This document shows, one piece after another, positions 8,706 to 17,535 of a stretch of DNA of 64,000 nucleotides. A program made the position numbers and the translations under genes. The stretch is from Lachnospiraceae bacterium (lineage in GTDB: Bacteria > Bacillota > Clostridia > Lachnospirales > Lachnospiraceae), in assembly GCA_016291405.1 (NCBI GenBank), contig JAEEXG010000006.1, positions 1 through 64,000 of the forward strand, written 5' to 3'. Position 1 is the first letter of the stretch; each line of letters opens with the position of its first letter. The notes beneath the pieces are model-generated. The model saw only the letters and a program-made list of their open reading frames with translations. It was not told the origin of the DNA and made no database searches.

Positions 8706-10228
8706 CACGCTTTTCCTCCTACCTTAGTCATAAGCATTCCGACGGTGTTTTTATCGGTCGTTCTTCCATCCACGATTCCGCTTACCTTGCCTCCGCAAAG
8801 CACCAAAATCTTATCGGAAATCTCAAGTAAAACATCCAAATCTTCACCGACAAATATTACGGCAACACCGTTCTTTTTCTGCTGGTTGATTAAATCGTAA
8901 ATTGTGTATGAAGAATTGATATCAAGTCCTCTTACCGCATAGGCTGTAAGCAAAACTGTAGGCGCAGATGCTATTTCACGTCCCACCAAAACTTTCTGAA
9001 CGTTACCGCCTGATAATCTTCTTACGGGAGTTGAAATACCGGGAGTAGAAACTTCTAAGTTTTTAACAACTCTCTTTGCAAGTTCCTTGGGAGCCTTTCT
9101 GTCTGTAAACACGTTGTGTCCGTGTCTAAAGGATCTAAGCAACATATTGTCTGTAAGGTCCATGTTTCCCACAAGTCCCATACCAAGTCTGTCTTCAGGG
9201 ACAAAAGAAAGGGTTACGCCCATTTCCTGAATCTTTAAAGGATCTTTTCCAAGGAGTTCTTCTTTTGATGAATCGTCATTAATATAATAAATTGCGCCGT
9301 TTTCTGCGGGCTGCAAACCTGCAATGGCTTCTAATAGTTCTTTTTGTCCGCATCCCGAAATACCTGCAATTCCAAGTATTTCTCCGCTGTTTGCGGTAAA
9401 AGAAACATCATCGAGTTTTGTAATTCCTTCAGCATCCTTAACAGTCAGGTTTGAAACCTGAATTCTGGGCTTGGGATTTACGGGATTTGGTCTTTCTATG
9501 TTAAGGGTCACACTATGTCCAACCATCATGTTGGTCATTTCCTGTGCCGTTGTTTCCTGAGTAAGCATATCTCCCACATACTCGCCGTGTCTTAAAACTG
9601 CCACTCTGTCTGAGAGGCTTTCAACTTCGTGCATCTTGTGAGTGATAATAACAATTGCCTTTCCGTCGTCTCTCATGTTTCTCAAAACATCGAAAAGCTT
9701 TTGAGTCTCTTGAGGTGTCAAAACTGCGGTAGGCTCATCCAAAATAAGAATATCCGCACCGCGGAAAAGCACCTTGACTATTTCTACAGTCTGCTTCTGC
9801 GATACCGACATATTGTAAATCTTTTGATTGGGATCAACTTCAAATCCGTATCTTTGACAGATATCGTTGATCTTTGCGCAGGTTTCTTTCATATTGAGCT
9901 TACCTTTCATGCCAAGCACAATATTTTCTGCCGCGCTAAGCACATCCACGAGCTTAAAGTGCTGGTGAACCATGCCTATACCCAATGCATACGCATCTCT
10001 TGGGGATTTAATAACGGTTTCTTTTCCGTTTATGAAAATTTGTCCTTCGTCGGGAAAATAAATACCGGAGAGCATGTTCATTAAAGTGGTCTTTCCGCTT
10101 CCGTTCTCTCCGAGCAGGGCTAAGATTTCGCCCTTTCGAATATCCAAGTTAACCTTTGAGTTGGCAACCACACTGCCAAATGTTTTTGTGATGTTTCTAA
10201 GTGAAACAGCTGCCTGTTTTGTATCCAA
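8705..10228 (-). CDS. nupO: Nucleoside ABC transporter ATP-binding protein (two ABC domains)
   Basis: 507 residues containing two tandem ATPase domains, as in sugar and BMP-type importers. The first has Walker A GENGSGKTTL, signature MSVSQKQTVEIV and Walker B ILILDEP. The second has the degenerate Walker A GISGCGQKEL, signature LSGGNVQKVL and the altered Walker B VLLTAYAVRGLD, where the usual DEPTRG is lost; this asymmetry is normal in the family. It starts at TTG behind GAGGAG. It energises uptake by the two permeases. A hairpin region separates it from the lipoprotein gene, so it is probably made in smaller amounts than the lipoprotein. Confidence 0.93.
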   Translation of the reverse strand: MDTKQAAVSLRNITKTFGSVVANSKVNLDIRKGEILALLGENGSGKTTLMNMLSGIYFPDEGQIFINGKETVIKSPRDAYALGIGMVHQHFKLVDVLSAAENIVLGMKGKLNMKETCAKINDICQRYGFEVDPNQKIYNMSVSQKQTVEIVKVLFRGADILILDEPTAVLTPQETQKLFDVLRNMRDDGKAIVIITHKMHEVESLSDRVAVLRHGEYVGDMLTQETTAQEMTNMMVGHSVTLNIERPNPVNPKPRIQVSNLTVKDAEGITKLDDVSFTANSGEILGIAGISGCGQKELLEAIAGLQPAENGAIYYINDDSSKEELLGKDPLKIQEMGVTLSFVPEDRLGMGLVGNMDLTDNMLLRSFRHGHNVFTDRKAPKELAKRVVKNLEVSTPGISTPVRRLSGGNVQKVLVGREIASAPTVLLTAYAVRGLDINSSYTIYDLINQQKKNGVAVIFVGEDLDVLLEISDKILVLCGGKVSGIVDGRTTDKNTVGMLMTKVGGKA

Positions 10229-10270
10229 ATCCTATCTCCTCAGAATAAAAAAACAACTCGTCACTAACGC

Positions 10271-10308
10271 AAAAAATTCAAAGAGTGGCCTCGGCGCCAC
10301 CCTTTGAA
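10271..10308 (-). terminator. Terminator-like hairpin inside the transporter operon
   Basis: On the minus strand TTCAAAGGGTGGC pairs with GCCACTCTTTGAA and is followed by TTTTTTG. It lies between the binding lipoprotein and the ATPase gene. This arrangement usually lets most transcripts stop after the abundant binding protein. Confidence 0.7.
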
Positions 10309-10318
10309 ATTTTTGACT

Positions 10319-10342
10319 GCATGATGTCCCAATACATCATGC
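10319..10342 (-). other. Stem-loop after the BMP lipoprotein gene
   Basis: GCATGATGT and ACATCATGC form a perfect 9-bp stem with a 6-base loop, 14 bases after the lipoprotein stop codon. There is no T-run, so it is more likely an mRNA 3'-end stabiliser than a terminator. Confidence 0.5.
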
Positions 10343-10356
10343 TTTATAGAGGTATA

Positions 10357-11619
10357 TTAGAATGCCTGGTCAAGAAGTGTGATACCGTCAATGAATACAT
10401 TGAAGTAAGGAGCACTTCTGTCTGTTGACTCTGCGAAGTAACCGTCAACGATTGCTTCGTGATCGCCTTCGTATGCAGCGTCTGTATCAACGTCTGCCAT
10501 GTATGTTGTTAAAGCATTTCCTTCTACAGTAAATGTAGCTGTATCAAATACTTTAAGTTCGCCTGATACAAGCTTTGCGCTTGCTTCGTCGATTGCGGCC
10601 TGAGTTCCTTCAGCTGCTGCTGTTCCAACTTCTGTAAGAAGAACTGAACCTGTTTCAATTGTTCCTGTCCAGTCAGCGGGAATTGCTTCTCCGTTAGCTG
10701 CTGCCTTGATAGCAAATTCAAAGTAAGGTTCCCAATTGATTCTTGAAGAAACGATGAATGTGTTGGGAGCTACGCTTGCTGTTGAACCGTTGTAAGAAAC
10801 ATTGGGAACACCTGCTGTTTCACAAGCTGTGGGAGCACCCATTGAGTCAGCGTGCTGTGAAATAAGCACACATCCGTTACCGATAAGAGTGTTAGCTGCT
10901 TCTTTTTCAGCTGTTTCATCGTACCAAGAACCTGTAAAGGTAACTTCCATTGTTACTGAAGGGCAAACTGAACGAGCGCCAAGGAAGAATGATGTATAAC
11001 CTGAAATAACTTCTGCATAAGTGAATGCTCCGATGTAACCCATCTTTGCTTCATCTTCTTTAATGTCGCCGTTAGCGATCATTTCGTTTAACTTTAAGCC
11101 TGCTGCAATACCTGCAAGATATCTGCCTTCATAGATTGAAGCGAATGCGTTGTGGTAGTTAGCAAGGTTTTCTGTGTGAGCTCTTGTACCTGTTGCGTGG
11201 CAGAACTGAACATCGGGATATTCCTGAGCTGCCTGAATCATGTAATCTTCATGACCGAATGAATCAGCGAAGATGATTCCGCATCCTGCATCTGCAAGGT
11301 CACAAGCTGCTTCGTAACATTCCTGACCTTCGGGAACATTAGTCTTTTTAACGATTTCTACGCCAAGCTTCTTGCAAGCTTCTTCAGCTGCTGTGATGAA
11401 GTTTAAGTCGTATGTTGAGTTTTCATCGTGAAGGAAAATGAATCCGGCCTTCATAGAAATCTCTTCTGTAGCTTCTTCTGTTGAAGCTGTTTCTGTTGCT
11501 GCTTCTTCTACAGTAGCTTCTGTGTTTTCAGCTACGCTTGCTGCGGGCTTTTCAGCACCACAAGCTGTCATAGAAAGAGCCAAAAGTAAAGATAATGCAA
11601 GTGCTGTTACTTTTTTCAT
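10357..11619 (-). CDS. nupN: BMP-family nucleoside-binding lipoprotein
   Basis: 420 residues. The N-terminus is a lipoprotein signal peptide ending in the lipobox SMTAC, then an acidic, threonine-rich linker, then a BMP/PnrA-type domain (KAGFIFLHDENSTYDLNFI and MGYIGAFTYAEVISGY). Members bind purine nucleosides outside the cell and hand them to the permeases. The site GGAGAGAAG precedes the ATG. The gene is first in its operon, behind a promoter and a guanine-class riboswitch, so it should be repressed when guanine or hypoxanthine is plentiful. That regulation is inferred from the aptamer. Confidence 0.92.
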   Translation of the reverse strand: MKKVTALALSLLLALSMTACGAEKPAASVAENTEATVEEAATETASTEEATEEISMKAGFIFLHDENSTYDLNFITAAEEACKKLGVEIVKKTNVPEGQECYEAACDLADAGCGIIFADSFGHEDYMIQAAQEYPDVQFCHATGTRAHTENLANYHNAFASIYEGRYLAGIAAGLKLNEMIANGDIKEDEAKMGYIGAFTYAEVISGYTSFFLGARSVCPSVTMEVTFTGSWYDETAEKEAANTLIGNGCVLISQHADSMGAPTACETAGVPNVSYNGSTASVAPNTFIVSSRINWEPYFEFAIKAAANGEAIPADWTGTIETGSVLLTEVGTAAAEGTQAAIDEASAKLVSGELKVFDTATFTVEGNALTTYMADVDTDAAYEGDHEAIVDGYFAESTDRSAPYFNVFIDGITLLDQAF

Positions 11620-11673
11620 AATTTCTTCTCTCCTAATAAAATTGTTGCTAGGTTATGTAATTATATTCGATGT

Positions 11674-11716
11674 AAAAAAAGAAAAAGGATTTAAGAGCGG
11701 GAAGCTTCTTAAATCC
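11674..11716 (-). terminator. Riboswitch expression-platform terminator
   Basis: On the minus strand GGATTTAAGA pairs with TCTTAAATCC, followed by TTTTTCTTTTTTT. It lies about 50 bases after the purine aptamer and ahead of the lipoprotein start, as expected for a ligand-controlled attenuator. Confidence 0.85.
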
Positions 11717-11764
11717 TATACGAATGACTTTTATGCGCAGCTACAAACTGCCTATATAAATGCC

Positions 11765-11838
11765 ATTTCGATAGTCCGGTTATTTACGGTATCCGGGTAG
11801 AAACTTCAAAACCATATCTTTTGATATATATCGAAAAT
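11765..11838 (-). ncRNA. Purine riboswitch aptamer (guanine class)
   Basis: P1 is ATTTTCGATA with TATCGAAAT. P2 is CAAAA-GATATGG-TTTTG. J2/3 is AAGTTTCTA, and P3 is CCGG-ATACCGTAAATAA-CCGG. These match the xpt-type G-box in order and spacing. The discriminating base is C (GGAC before TAT), which in studied examples selects guanine and hypoxanthine, not adenine. It controls the nucleoside transporter operon through the terminator at 11674-11716. Confidence 0.93.
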
Positions 11839-11856
11839 AATTATCTTTACACACAA

Positions 11857-11885
11857 AGAATAACAACGTAACAAACAAAATTCAA
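11857..11885 (-). promoter_or_regulatory. Sigma-A promoter of the nucleoside transporter operon
   Basis: TTGAAT (11880-11885) and TATTCT (11857-11862) are 17 bases apart, placed about 19 bases before the riboswitch P1 stem. It lies between the xpt stop codon and the aptamer. Confidence 0.6.
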
Positions 11886-11941
11886 TATAGCAATTTAATG
11901 ATTTTACGTAAGTTTATCTTCTTTGATTTGTTTATTTTGCG

Positions 11942-12523
11942 TTACTGCCTAAAGACGATTTCTCCTGTGGAAGCATCCATCTTATCAACAATTGCCAATG
12001 ATTCAAGCTGATAACCTAAGTTTCTTATTATCTGTCCGCCCTGCTGAAATCCCTTTTCAATGGCAATTCCGATTCCTTCTACCTTAGCTCCTGCCTGGTT
12101 ACAAATCTGGATAAGGCCCAGTAAAGCACAGCCGTTTGCCAAGAAGTCATCGATAATAAGCACACTATCGTTTGCATCAAGAAACTTCTTTGAAACGATT
12201 ACCTGATTGGTGTTTTTATGAGTAAACGATTCAACCTGTGCTGTATACATTTCTCCGTCAAGGTTTATAGAGCTTGATTTTTTAGCAAAAACCACGGGAA
12301 TATTTCCAAAGTGCATTGCAACGGCGGTGGCAATTCCTATGCCTGATGCTTCTATAGTCAAAATCTTTGTAAAGTGCTTACCTTCAAATCTCTTTGCATA
12401 TTCTTTTCCCATTTCATTAAACAAAGAAACATCCATGCAATGGTTTAAAAAGCTGTCAACTTTAAGGACATTACCTTCCTTTACCACACCGTCTTTTTTT
12501 ATTCTTTCTTCAAGGCAATTCAC
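11942..12523 (-). CDS. xpt: Xanthine phosphoribosyltransferase
   Basis: 193 residues. It joins xanthine to PRPP to make XMP in purine salvage. The PRPP loop is [13 protein letters not shown]; other family stretches are [10 protein letters not shown] and the start [10 protein letters not shown] chose the GTG behind GGAGGAAG; the longer TTG frame places the start inside the ribosome site. The hybrid histidine kinase gene ends 27 bases upstream, so xpt probably sits in that operon. No riboswitch is seen directly before it, unlike Bacillus xpt; the purine aptamer lies downstream and serves the transporter. Confidence 0.93.
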   Translation of the reverse strand: MNCLEERIKKDGVVKEGNVLKVDSFLNHCMDVSLFNEMGKEYAKRFEGKHFTKILTIEASGIGIATAVAMHFGNIPVVFAKKSSSINLDGEMYTAQVESFTHKNTNQVIVSKKFLDANDSVLIIDDFLANGCALLGLIQICNQAGAKVEGIGIAIEKGFQQGGQIIRNLGYQLESLAIVDKMDASTGEIVFRQ

Positions 12524-12550
12524 GTTTTCTTCCTCCAAATATCTTTACTC

Positions 12551-15500
12551 TTAAGCCTTATCGTAGGTTTCAAGCAATTTTTCCACATATTCTTTTGACG
12601 CATAATAATCGACTTTTTCGATTGCGGCCTTTAAGTTTCTCATTAAAGGCGCCCTTACTTCATCATAGTTTCCGGGCCAAAGGTCGTTCATGAGGTTCTC
12701 GGTTTCATCCATCTCAAAGTCTTCCAAGCACTCATGCATCTTTAACAGTATACTCTCGATTTTATCGCTTGCAACCCTTTTACTCTTCGTGTTTTCTTTC
12801 TTCACCATGTAAGGTTCCAAAATCTTTTTGTACTTTTTGTAGAAAGAAAGAAGTTCGGACAAATTCTCTTTAATATACTTTTCATCCTTGTTTGAACCGG
12901 CTTTTTCCATTTCGGCCATCATTTGTGAGAGCTTAACAAGTCCAAGAGTCCTTGCAAGGCCTTTTATGCCGTGAACATAAACCGTAAAGTCTTTATAATT
13001 TCCTTCTTTTTCATACTCAAGGATTTTCTTTTCTCTTTCATCTATCTCCATGCAAAATGCGGTAAGCATGTCTTTATACATGGAAAGATTTCCACCGCAG
13101 TATTTAATTGCGGCTTCTTTATCCACACCTTCAATATCGGGGAATTCACCGACCTCTTCCGTTTTTTCGCTCTCTCTTATTCCTTTTTCATAAACAAGAA
13201 AGTCTTTAGGAAGAAAATCTCTTAACGCTTTTGCAAAAGACTCGGTACTTGCGGGCTTATATATAACTCCGTTCATGCCGGCTTCAATATACTTTTCTTT
13301 TGCTCCCGTAACGGTATTTGCGGTGTAGGCTAAAATCGGAGTGCTTCTTACAGGCTCTTCCATTTTTCTTATAAGACGCGTAGTTTCAACTCCGTCAAGG
13401 CCTTCCATCATATAATCCATGAAAATAAGATTATATTTCTTTCCGCTCTTTAATCGCTCTATGCACTCGTATCCGCTTTCGCAGGTTTCCGCCGCCACTT
13501 CAAAACGTTCAAGCATTCTTAAAGCAATTTCCAAATTAAGGGAATTATCATCAACCACCAAAACTCTTGCGGAAGGAGCCACAAAGTCTCTGTCCTGAGT
13601 CGACTTTATTTCAGTCTTCTTTTCGTATTCAAGAAGAATCTTATATATGGTAAGGGCACTTAAAGGTCTTCTTACAAATATGTAATCCCCTGCCGCATCC
13701 TTTGGAATCTTTCCTTCAGACAAAACGGCAACCTTAACATACATTCTTGCCTTTTCTGACTGTGCAATCTTTTTTCCGTATCTGTTATAGTCAAACATTA
13801 AAACAGGAAATCCCGGTTCTTTGCCCGTTAACTTTCTTATATGCTGAATGCCCGGGTAATTTTCCGTCAAAATGCCCATTTCATTGCAGGCTTCCCTGAT
13901 TCCGTCATAAGAGTCATCGTTTGAATCCGCACAATAAGCCACCATCATATGCTTTGAAAAATCATATGATGCAAGGTTTCTTCTATCAAGCAAAAGCGAA
14001 GGAAGGGAAATGGTGTAAATGTTTCCTTTTCCTTTCACGCTGTATGTAGAAACATTTCCGTCAAGGGCTGTTGCAAGCTTATGAGCTACCATTAAGCTTA
14101 TTCCGTATCCGGTCGTGTAATCGACGCCAAGCTCATTTCCGGTAGATAAGCTTTCTTCCAGATTTACATCTGATTTAAACACTTTCTTACCCGTATCTTT
14201 AATGGTGTAAATGTATTTAAATCTTCCGTCGTTTAAGTATTCGCCCGCCACTCTTAGGCTAACGACACCATCGTCGGTAAATCTTATGGCATTTGACAAT
14301 ACGTTTAAAAGAAGCTGTCTTATACGCCTGTCATCGCCGATTGCATTGATGGGGATGTCATCCGCAACGCTTACCATGAACTTAATGTTTTTCTTTGCAG
14401 CACGCTCGTTGCACATATCAACCACGTTATCTACAAGAGTACATATACTGTAGGGCGCAAGGTCTGCGCCTTTAACTCTGTTATATTCTGCCGATGCCGT
14501 AAGAATATCGTTTAGGGTATCATCCAAGTTCATGGCTGCTACTTTAATGGCCTGCGCATATTCTTTATAAACGTCTTTAGTGGTGTTTTCGGCATTGATC
14601 ATTTCAGATGCGCCAAGAAGCACGTTTAAAGGAGTTCTTAATTCATGAGAAATGTTGGTTAACAGGTTCTTTCTGGCTTCTTCGTTTAAAACCGCCTGAT
14701 TTTCAAGCTGAACTATGTCTGAAATATCAACTATCAAAAGGGTATATCCCGCAACCTGACCGTCTGTAAGAATTCTGTCAGCGGTAACTTTATAGGTAAA
14801 TCCGTTTTTTTCAAATTTAAGTTCACGTTTTTCAACAACCGTTTTAAGCTCTTCCCTTTTTTCTTCATCCATTCCCACATTTGGAAACAGCTCAAGAGCA
14901 ACTTCGTTTGCATACATCACTTCATAACGATTTGAAAGCACCACAAATCCTGCTCCCACGTCATTCATAAGACTCTGGCGTGCAAGGTCATCAAAGTTTA
15001 AGAAATGATATCTCATTGACAAAACTGCATAGATGCCGATTGATAAAGCTCTGAAAATCGGGGTGATATTGGGGATTTTACCGTAGTTAAACTCTGCAAT
15101 CGCAAAGCATACGCCTGTTAATGCAATGGCAAACAAATAGAAAAAAGAATTTAGCTTAAAGCCGTAGCTTAGCTTTTCTTTTTGAGTAATCAAAGACTTA
15201 ATTATCAAAAGTGCGCACCAGGCTCCAAGCAAAAGCACACCTGCGGTATGGGCATGGTACACGATACCTCTTGTGGCGCTTAAAACGGATATTCCGTGGA
15301 CGCTTTCAATTTTTATGTTATTTAAGTAATTGTTGTAATCGGGAATATTTAAAGAAGAGAAAAATGTAGCAAGCACACCTGCGCACCAGATCAAAGAAAC
15401 CGGTGCGTAGAACTTAGACTTATACATTTTCACCATATAATTCATAAGGGCGATACCAAAAATAAGACGCCCTACAATAGACAATCTGACACCCACTATG

Positions 15501-15688
15501 GATGCACTTATGGATGTGGAATGGCTTATGGAAAACCATGCCACCAAATCCATACCGTGTCCCAAGGCCGCAAGAAACAGACTACGATTTTCTACGACTT
15601 CAAGTCTGTCGTACAAAATCTTCATAAGGAAAACCGTAGCGATCATAACTATTAAGTTGACTATCTGATACAAAGCATAGTAAGTCAT
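12551..15688 (-). CDS. Membrane hybrid histidine kinase with PAS, receiver and Hpt domains
   Basis: About 1045 residues. An N-terminal region with about seven membrane segments (1-235) is followed by a PAS-like domain (about 240-325), HisKA with the phospho-acceptor in NISHELRTPLN (near 345) and an HATPase. The ATPase N-box LLLNVLSNAIRF looks normal, but the G1 box reads DTGKKV instead of DxGxG and the G2 region is GYGISL. Then come a weak pseudo-receiver (about 575-685), a full receiver (VLVVDDN, phosphorylated Asp in LIFMDYMM, Lys in IYKPAS) and an Hpt domain (YVHGIKGLARTLG). A C-terminal helical extension ends it. No separate output protein is adjacent. The ATG behind AAGGTG was preferred over a GTG two codons earlier. 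It follows the lipoprotein gene by 9 bases, hinting at a shared envelope role. Confidence 0.9.
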   Translation of the reverse strand: MTYYALYQIVNLIVMIATVFLMKILYDRLEVVENRSLFLAALGHGMDLVAWFSISHSTSISASIVGVRLSIVGRLIFGIALMNYMVKMYKSKFYAPVSLIWCAGVLATFFSSLNIPDYNNYLNNIKIESVHGISVLSATRGIVYHAHTAGVLLLGAWCALLIIKSLITQKEKLSYGFKLNSFFYLFAIALTGVCFAIAEFNYGKIPNITPIFRALSIGIYAVLSMRYHFLNFDDLARQSLMNDVGAGFVVLSNRYEVMYANEVALELFPNVGMDEEKREELKTVVEKRELKFEKNGFTYKVTADRILTDGQVAGYTLLIVDISDIVQLENQAVLNEEARKNLLTNISHELRTPLNVLLGASEMINAENTTKDVYKEYAQAIKVAAMNLDDTLNDILTASAEYNRVKGADLAPYSICTLVDNVVDMCNERAAKKNIKFMVSVADDIPINAIGDDRRIRQLLLNVLSNAIRFTDDGVVSLRVAGEYLNDGRFKYIYTIKDTGKKVFKSDVNLEESLSTGNELGVDYTTGYGISLMVAHKLATALDGNVSTYSVKGKGNIYTISLPSLLLDRRNLASYDFSKHMMVAYCADSNDDSYDGIREACNEMGILTENYPGIQHIRKLTGKEPGFPVLMFDYNRYGKKIAQSEKARMYVKVAVLSEGKIPKDAAGDYIFVRRPLSALTIYKILLEYEKKTEIKSTQDRDFVAPSARVLVVDDNSLNLEIALRMLERFEVAAETCESGYECIERLKSGKKYNLIFMDYMMEGLDGVETTRLIRKMEEPVRSTPILAYTANTVTGAKEKYIEAGMNGVIYKPASTESFAKALRDFLPKDFLVYEKGIRESEKTEEVGEFPDIEGVDKEAAIKYCGGNLSMYKDMLTAFCMEIDEREKKILEYEKEGNYKDFTVYVHGIKGLARTLGLVKLSQMMAEMEKAGSNKDEKYIKENLSELLSFYKKYKKILEPYMVKKENTKSKRVASDKIESILLKMHECLEDFEMDETENLMNDLWPGNYDEVRAPLMRNLKAAIEKVDYYASKEYVEKLLETYDKA

Positions 15689-15697
15689 ATACACACC

Positions 15698-16396
15698 TTA
15701 ATGATCGTTAGCGCCGGTAACACTCAATATATAATCAAAGACAGCTTCTTTTTGTGATTTGTCTTCTGTGTCTTTAATTTCTTTATCCTTTGCAATCTTT
15801 ACAATTACAATCTTATGAAGCAAAGAATCTTTTGCTTCTTCTTCCAAAGAAGTACCGCAATACTCTAAATACTTTTCAACCTTTAAGCCATAAGAAGCGG
15901 CAACTTCTTCATAGGCCTTTATAACGGTTTCTTCTTCATTTTTAATAAGGTCTTTTGGAAGTTCTTTAAACTTCGAAGAAGATATTACTTCCTTAATCAC
16001 GTTTTCAACAACTTCGTTTTCGTATTGGGAAACAAGAAAATCAGAAACGCATCCGCGAATAAAAACCATGTATTCGCTTACGTTTGAATATACTTCTGAA
16101 TTAAGACTTGCAATGGCTTTGTCGGTAAGAGGAAGGTTGTTACCGTTTTCGTCTTTTAAGCAAGGGTTTTCTTCGCAAAGTCTCTCATAGTAAAAATCCG
16201 CATAGTATTCCACTATTTCATCGGTAAGAGGCTCCTTTTCGGCGCCTGCGTCCAATCCTTCGTAATTTGAAAAGCTTTCTATATAGTCATCTACATTATC
16301 AACGGTAATTTCGACAACGTCGGCTTTTTTCCCGCAGGCACAAAGAAACGCGGCTGCAAGCAAAAAAAGCACCCCTGTCTTAAACCCATTTTTCAT
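15698..16396 (-). CDS. Lipoprotein resembling the trigger factor C-terminal domain
   Basis: 232 residues. It begins with a lipoprotein signal ending FLCAC. The body matches the trigger factor C-terminal chaperone domain in pattern: ENEVVENVIKEVISSSKF, LPKDLIKNEEETVIKAYEE, YGLKVEKYLEYCGTSLEEE and LLHKIVIVKIAKDKEI. The ribosome-binding and PPIase domains are absent. It may act as a surface foldase or a sensor partner. The start is the ATG behind GGAAGG, 24 codons inside the longest frame. The kinase gene begins 9 bases after its stop. The family match is my pattern reading and needs a profile search. Confidence 0.72.
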   Translation of the reverse strand: MKNGFKTGVLFLLAAAFLCACGKKADVVEITVDNVDDYIESFSNYEGLDAGAEKEPLTDEIVEYYADFYYERLCEENPCLKDENGNNLPLTDKAIASLNSEVYSNVSEYMVFIRGCVSDFLVSQYENEVVENVIKEVISSSKFKELPKDLIKNEEETVIKAYEEVAASYGLKVEKYLEYCGTSLEEEAKDSLLHKIVIVKIAKDKEIKDTEDKSQKEAVFDYILSVTGANDH

Positions 16397-16534
16397 CGTA
16401 ATACCTTCCGAAATATCCTTAATCTTTAATAGGGCATAATAACACCTATAACATTTAATTTGTAGCATATCTAAGCTTAAAATTCAAGATTTGCCCATCT
16501 TAGTGTCAAGATGAGTGAATTTATAGTTTTTTTC

Positions 16535-16563
16535 TTGTTTTTAAGCCTTCACAATGATACAAT
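16535..16563 (+). promoter_or_regulatory. Sigma-A promoter with overlapping inverted repeat
   Basis: TTGTTT (16535-16540) and TACAAT (16558-16563) are 17 bases apart. CCTTCACA (16546-16553) and TGTGAAGG (16563-16570) flank the -10, giving an operator-like dyad. Confidence 0.65.
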
Positions 16564-16592
16564 GTGAAGGCATTATGAATTGGAGGATAGAT

Positions 16593-17066
16593 ATGAGACC
16601 CGGATTGATTGTTGCTATTGTTGTTGCGGTTGTTGCAATCGCATTACTCGTTGTTTTATATTTCTTAGGAAAAAAAGCAGAAAAGCGTAAGGCTGAGCAG
16701 GACGCTCAGATGGAGCAGTACAAGCAGACTGTTTCAATGCTTATCATAGATAAAAAGAGAATGAAGCTTATAGATTCAGGTCTTCCTCAGGCAGTGCTTG
16801 ATCAGACACCAAAGCTTATGAGAAGAGCAAAGCTTCCCATTGTTAAAGCTAAGGTTGGTCCTCAGGTAATGAGCCTTGTGGCAGACGAAAAGATTTTTGA
16901 AGCCATTCCCGTAAAGAAAGAAGTTAAGGCAACCGTAAGCGGTATTTACATTACAGATGTTAAAGGTCTTCACGGTAAGATCGAAGCCCCTGTTAAAAAG
17001 ACTAAAGGCTTTAAGGCATGGGTTGAACGCATGCAGGAAAAAGCAGGCGCTAAATCAGTTAAGTAA
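16593..17066 (+). CDS. Small single-pass membrane protein of unknown function
   Basis: 157 residues. One hydrophobic segment (about 4-26) is followed by a basic stretch (GKKAEKRKAEQ), a helical region and a small beta-like domain with VKATVSGIYITDVKG. The C-terminus is lysine-rich. I do not recognise the family. The start is the ATG behind TTGGAGGATAG; two earlier in-frame ATGs lack a site. It stands alone between a promoter and a bidirectional terminator, divergent from the lipoprotein-kinase operon. Orientation is probably N-out with the basic part in the cytoplasm. Confidence 0.8.
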   Translation: MRPGLIVAIVVAVVAIALLVVLYFLGKKAEKRKAEQDAQMEQYKQTVSMLIIDKKRMKLIDSGLPQAVLDQTPKLMRRAKLPIVKAKVGPQVMSLVADEKIFEAIPVKKEVKATVSGIYITDVKGLHGKIEAPVKKTKGFKAWVERMQEKAGAKSVK

Positions 17067-17070
17067 TTTA

Positions 17071-17104
17071 AAAGACTTCGGAAAGATTTTCCGAAGTCTT
17101 TTTT
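17071..17104. terminator. Bidirectional intrinsic terminator
   Basis: AAAGACTTCGGAAA and TTTCCGAAGTCTTT form a long stem with a short loop and T-runs on both strands. It ends the gene at 17066 and the ispE operon from the other side. Confidence 0.88.
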
Positions 17105-17525
17105 ATACGCTTTTTACATTCATTTCTATTTTGCACTTTGCGTATCTTTCATAATTCATTTCCATGTCATAGACTATTTCCATGTCTATTTCATCTTCTT
17201 TTTCATTAATCTTAATTGACTCTGTATCGATAGAAAGAACAAATTCACCATATGGAGTGTGATACTCGGTAATTGATTTTTTTCCTTCTTCAAAAACCAT
17301 GTTACTTCTGTATTTTCCTTTTCTTGTGATTTCCAAAGACCGGTTATCAAACTTCACCATGCTCTTTACGGATTCTTCGCCGTCAAAGCTTTCTTCATAT
17401 GATATGTAGTTCTTTTGATTTTTGTTATAATAAAGCCCTCTTGTCAAAGTTTCTATTGTTTGCTCTTCCTTTGAGTCTTCGCCGATTTGCAAACCTTTGA
17501 TTGAAAGCAACACTTCTTTGTTCAC
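17103..17525 (-). CDS. DUF1934 (YwiB-like) beta-barrel protein
   Basis: 140 residues of the DUF1934 family, small cytoplasmic calycin-like barrels with no proven role. The family order is present: a first strand VLLSIKGLQ, YYNKNQKNYISYEES, VKFDNRSLEITRKG and the C-terminal strands VYDMEMNYERYAKCKIEMNV. It starts at GTG behind AAAGGTAA. It is the last gene of ispE-gntR-DUF1934, 10 bases after the regulator. Confidence 0.8.
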   Translation of the reverse strand: MNKEVLLSIKGLQIGEDSKEEQTIETLTRGLYYNKNQKNYISYEESFDGEESVKSMVKFDNRSLEITRKGKYRSNMVFEEGKKSITEYHTPYGEFVLSIDTESIKINEKEDEIDMEIVYDMEMNYERYAKCKIEMNVKSV

Positions 17526-17535
17526 TTATTTACCT

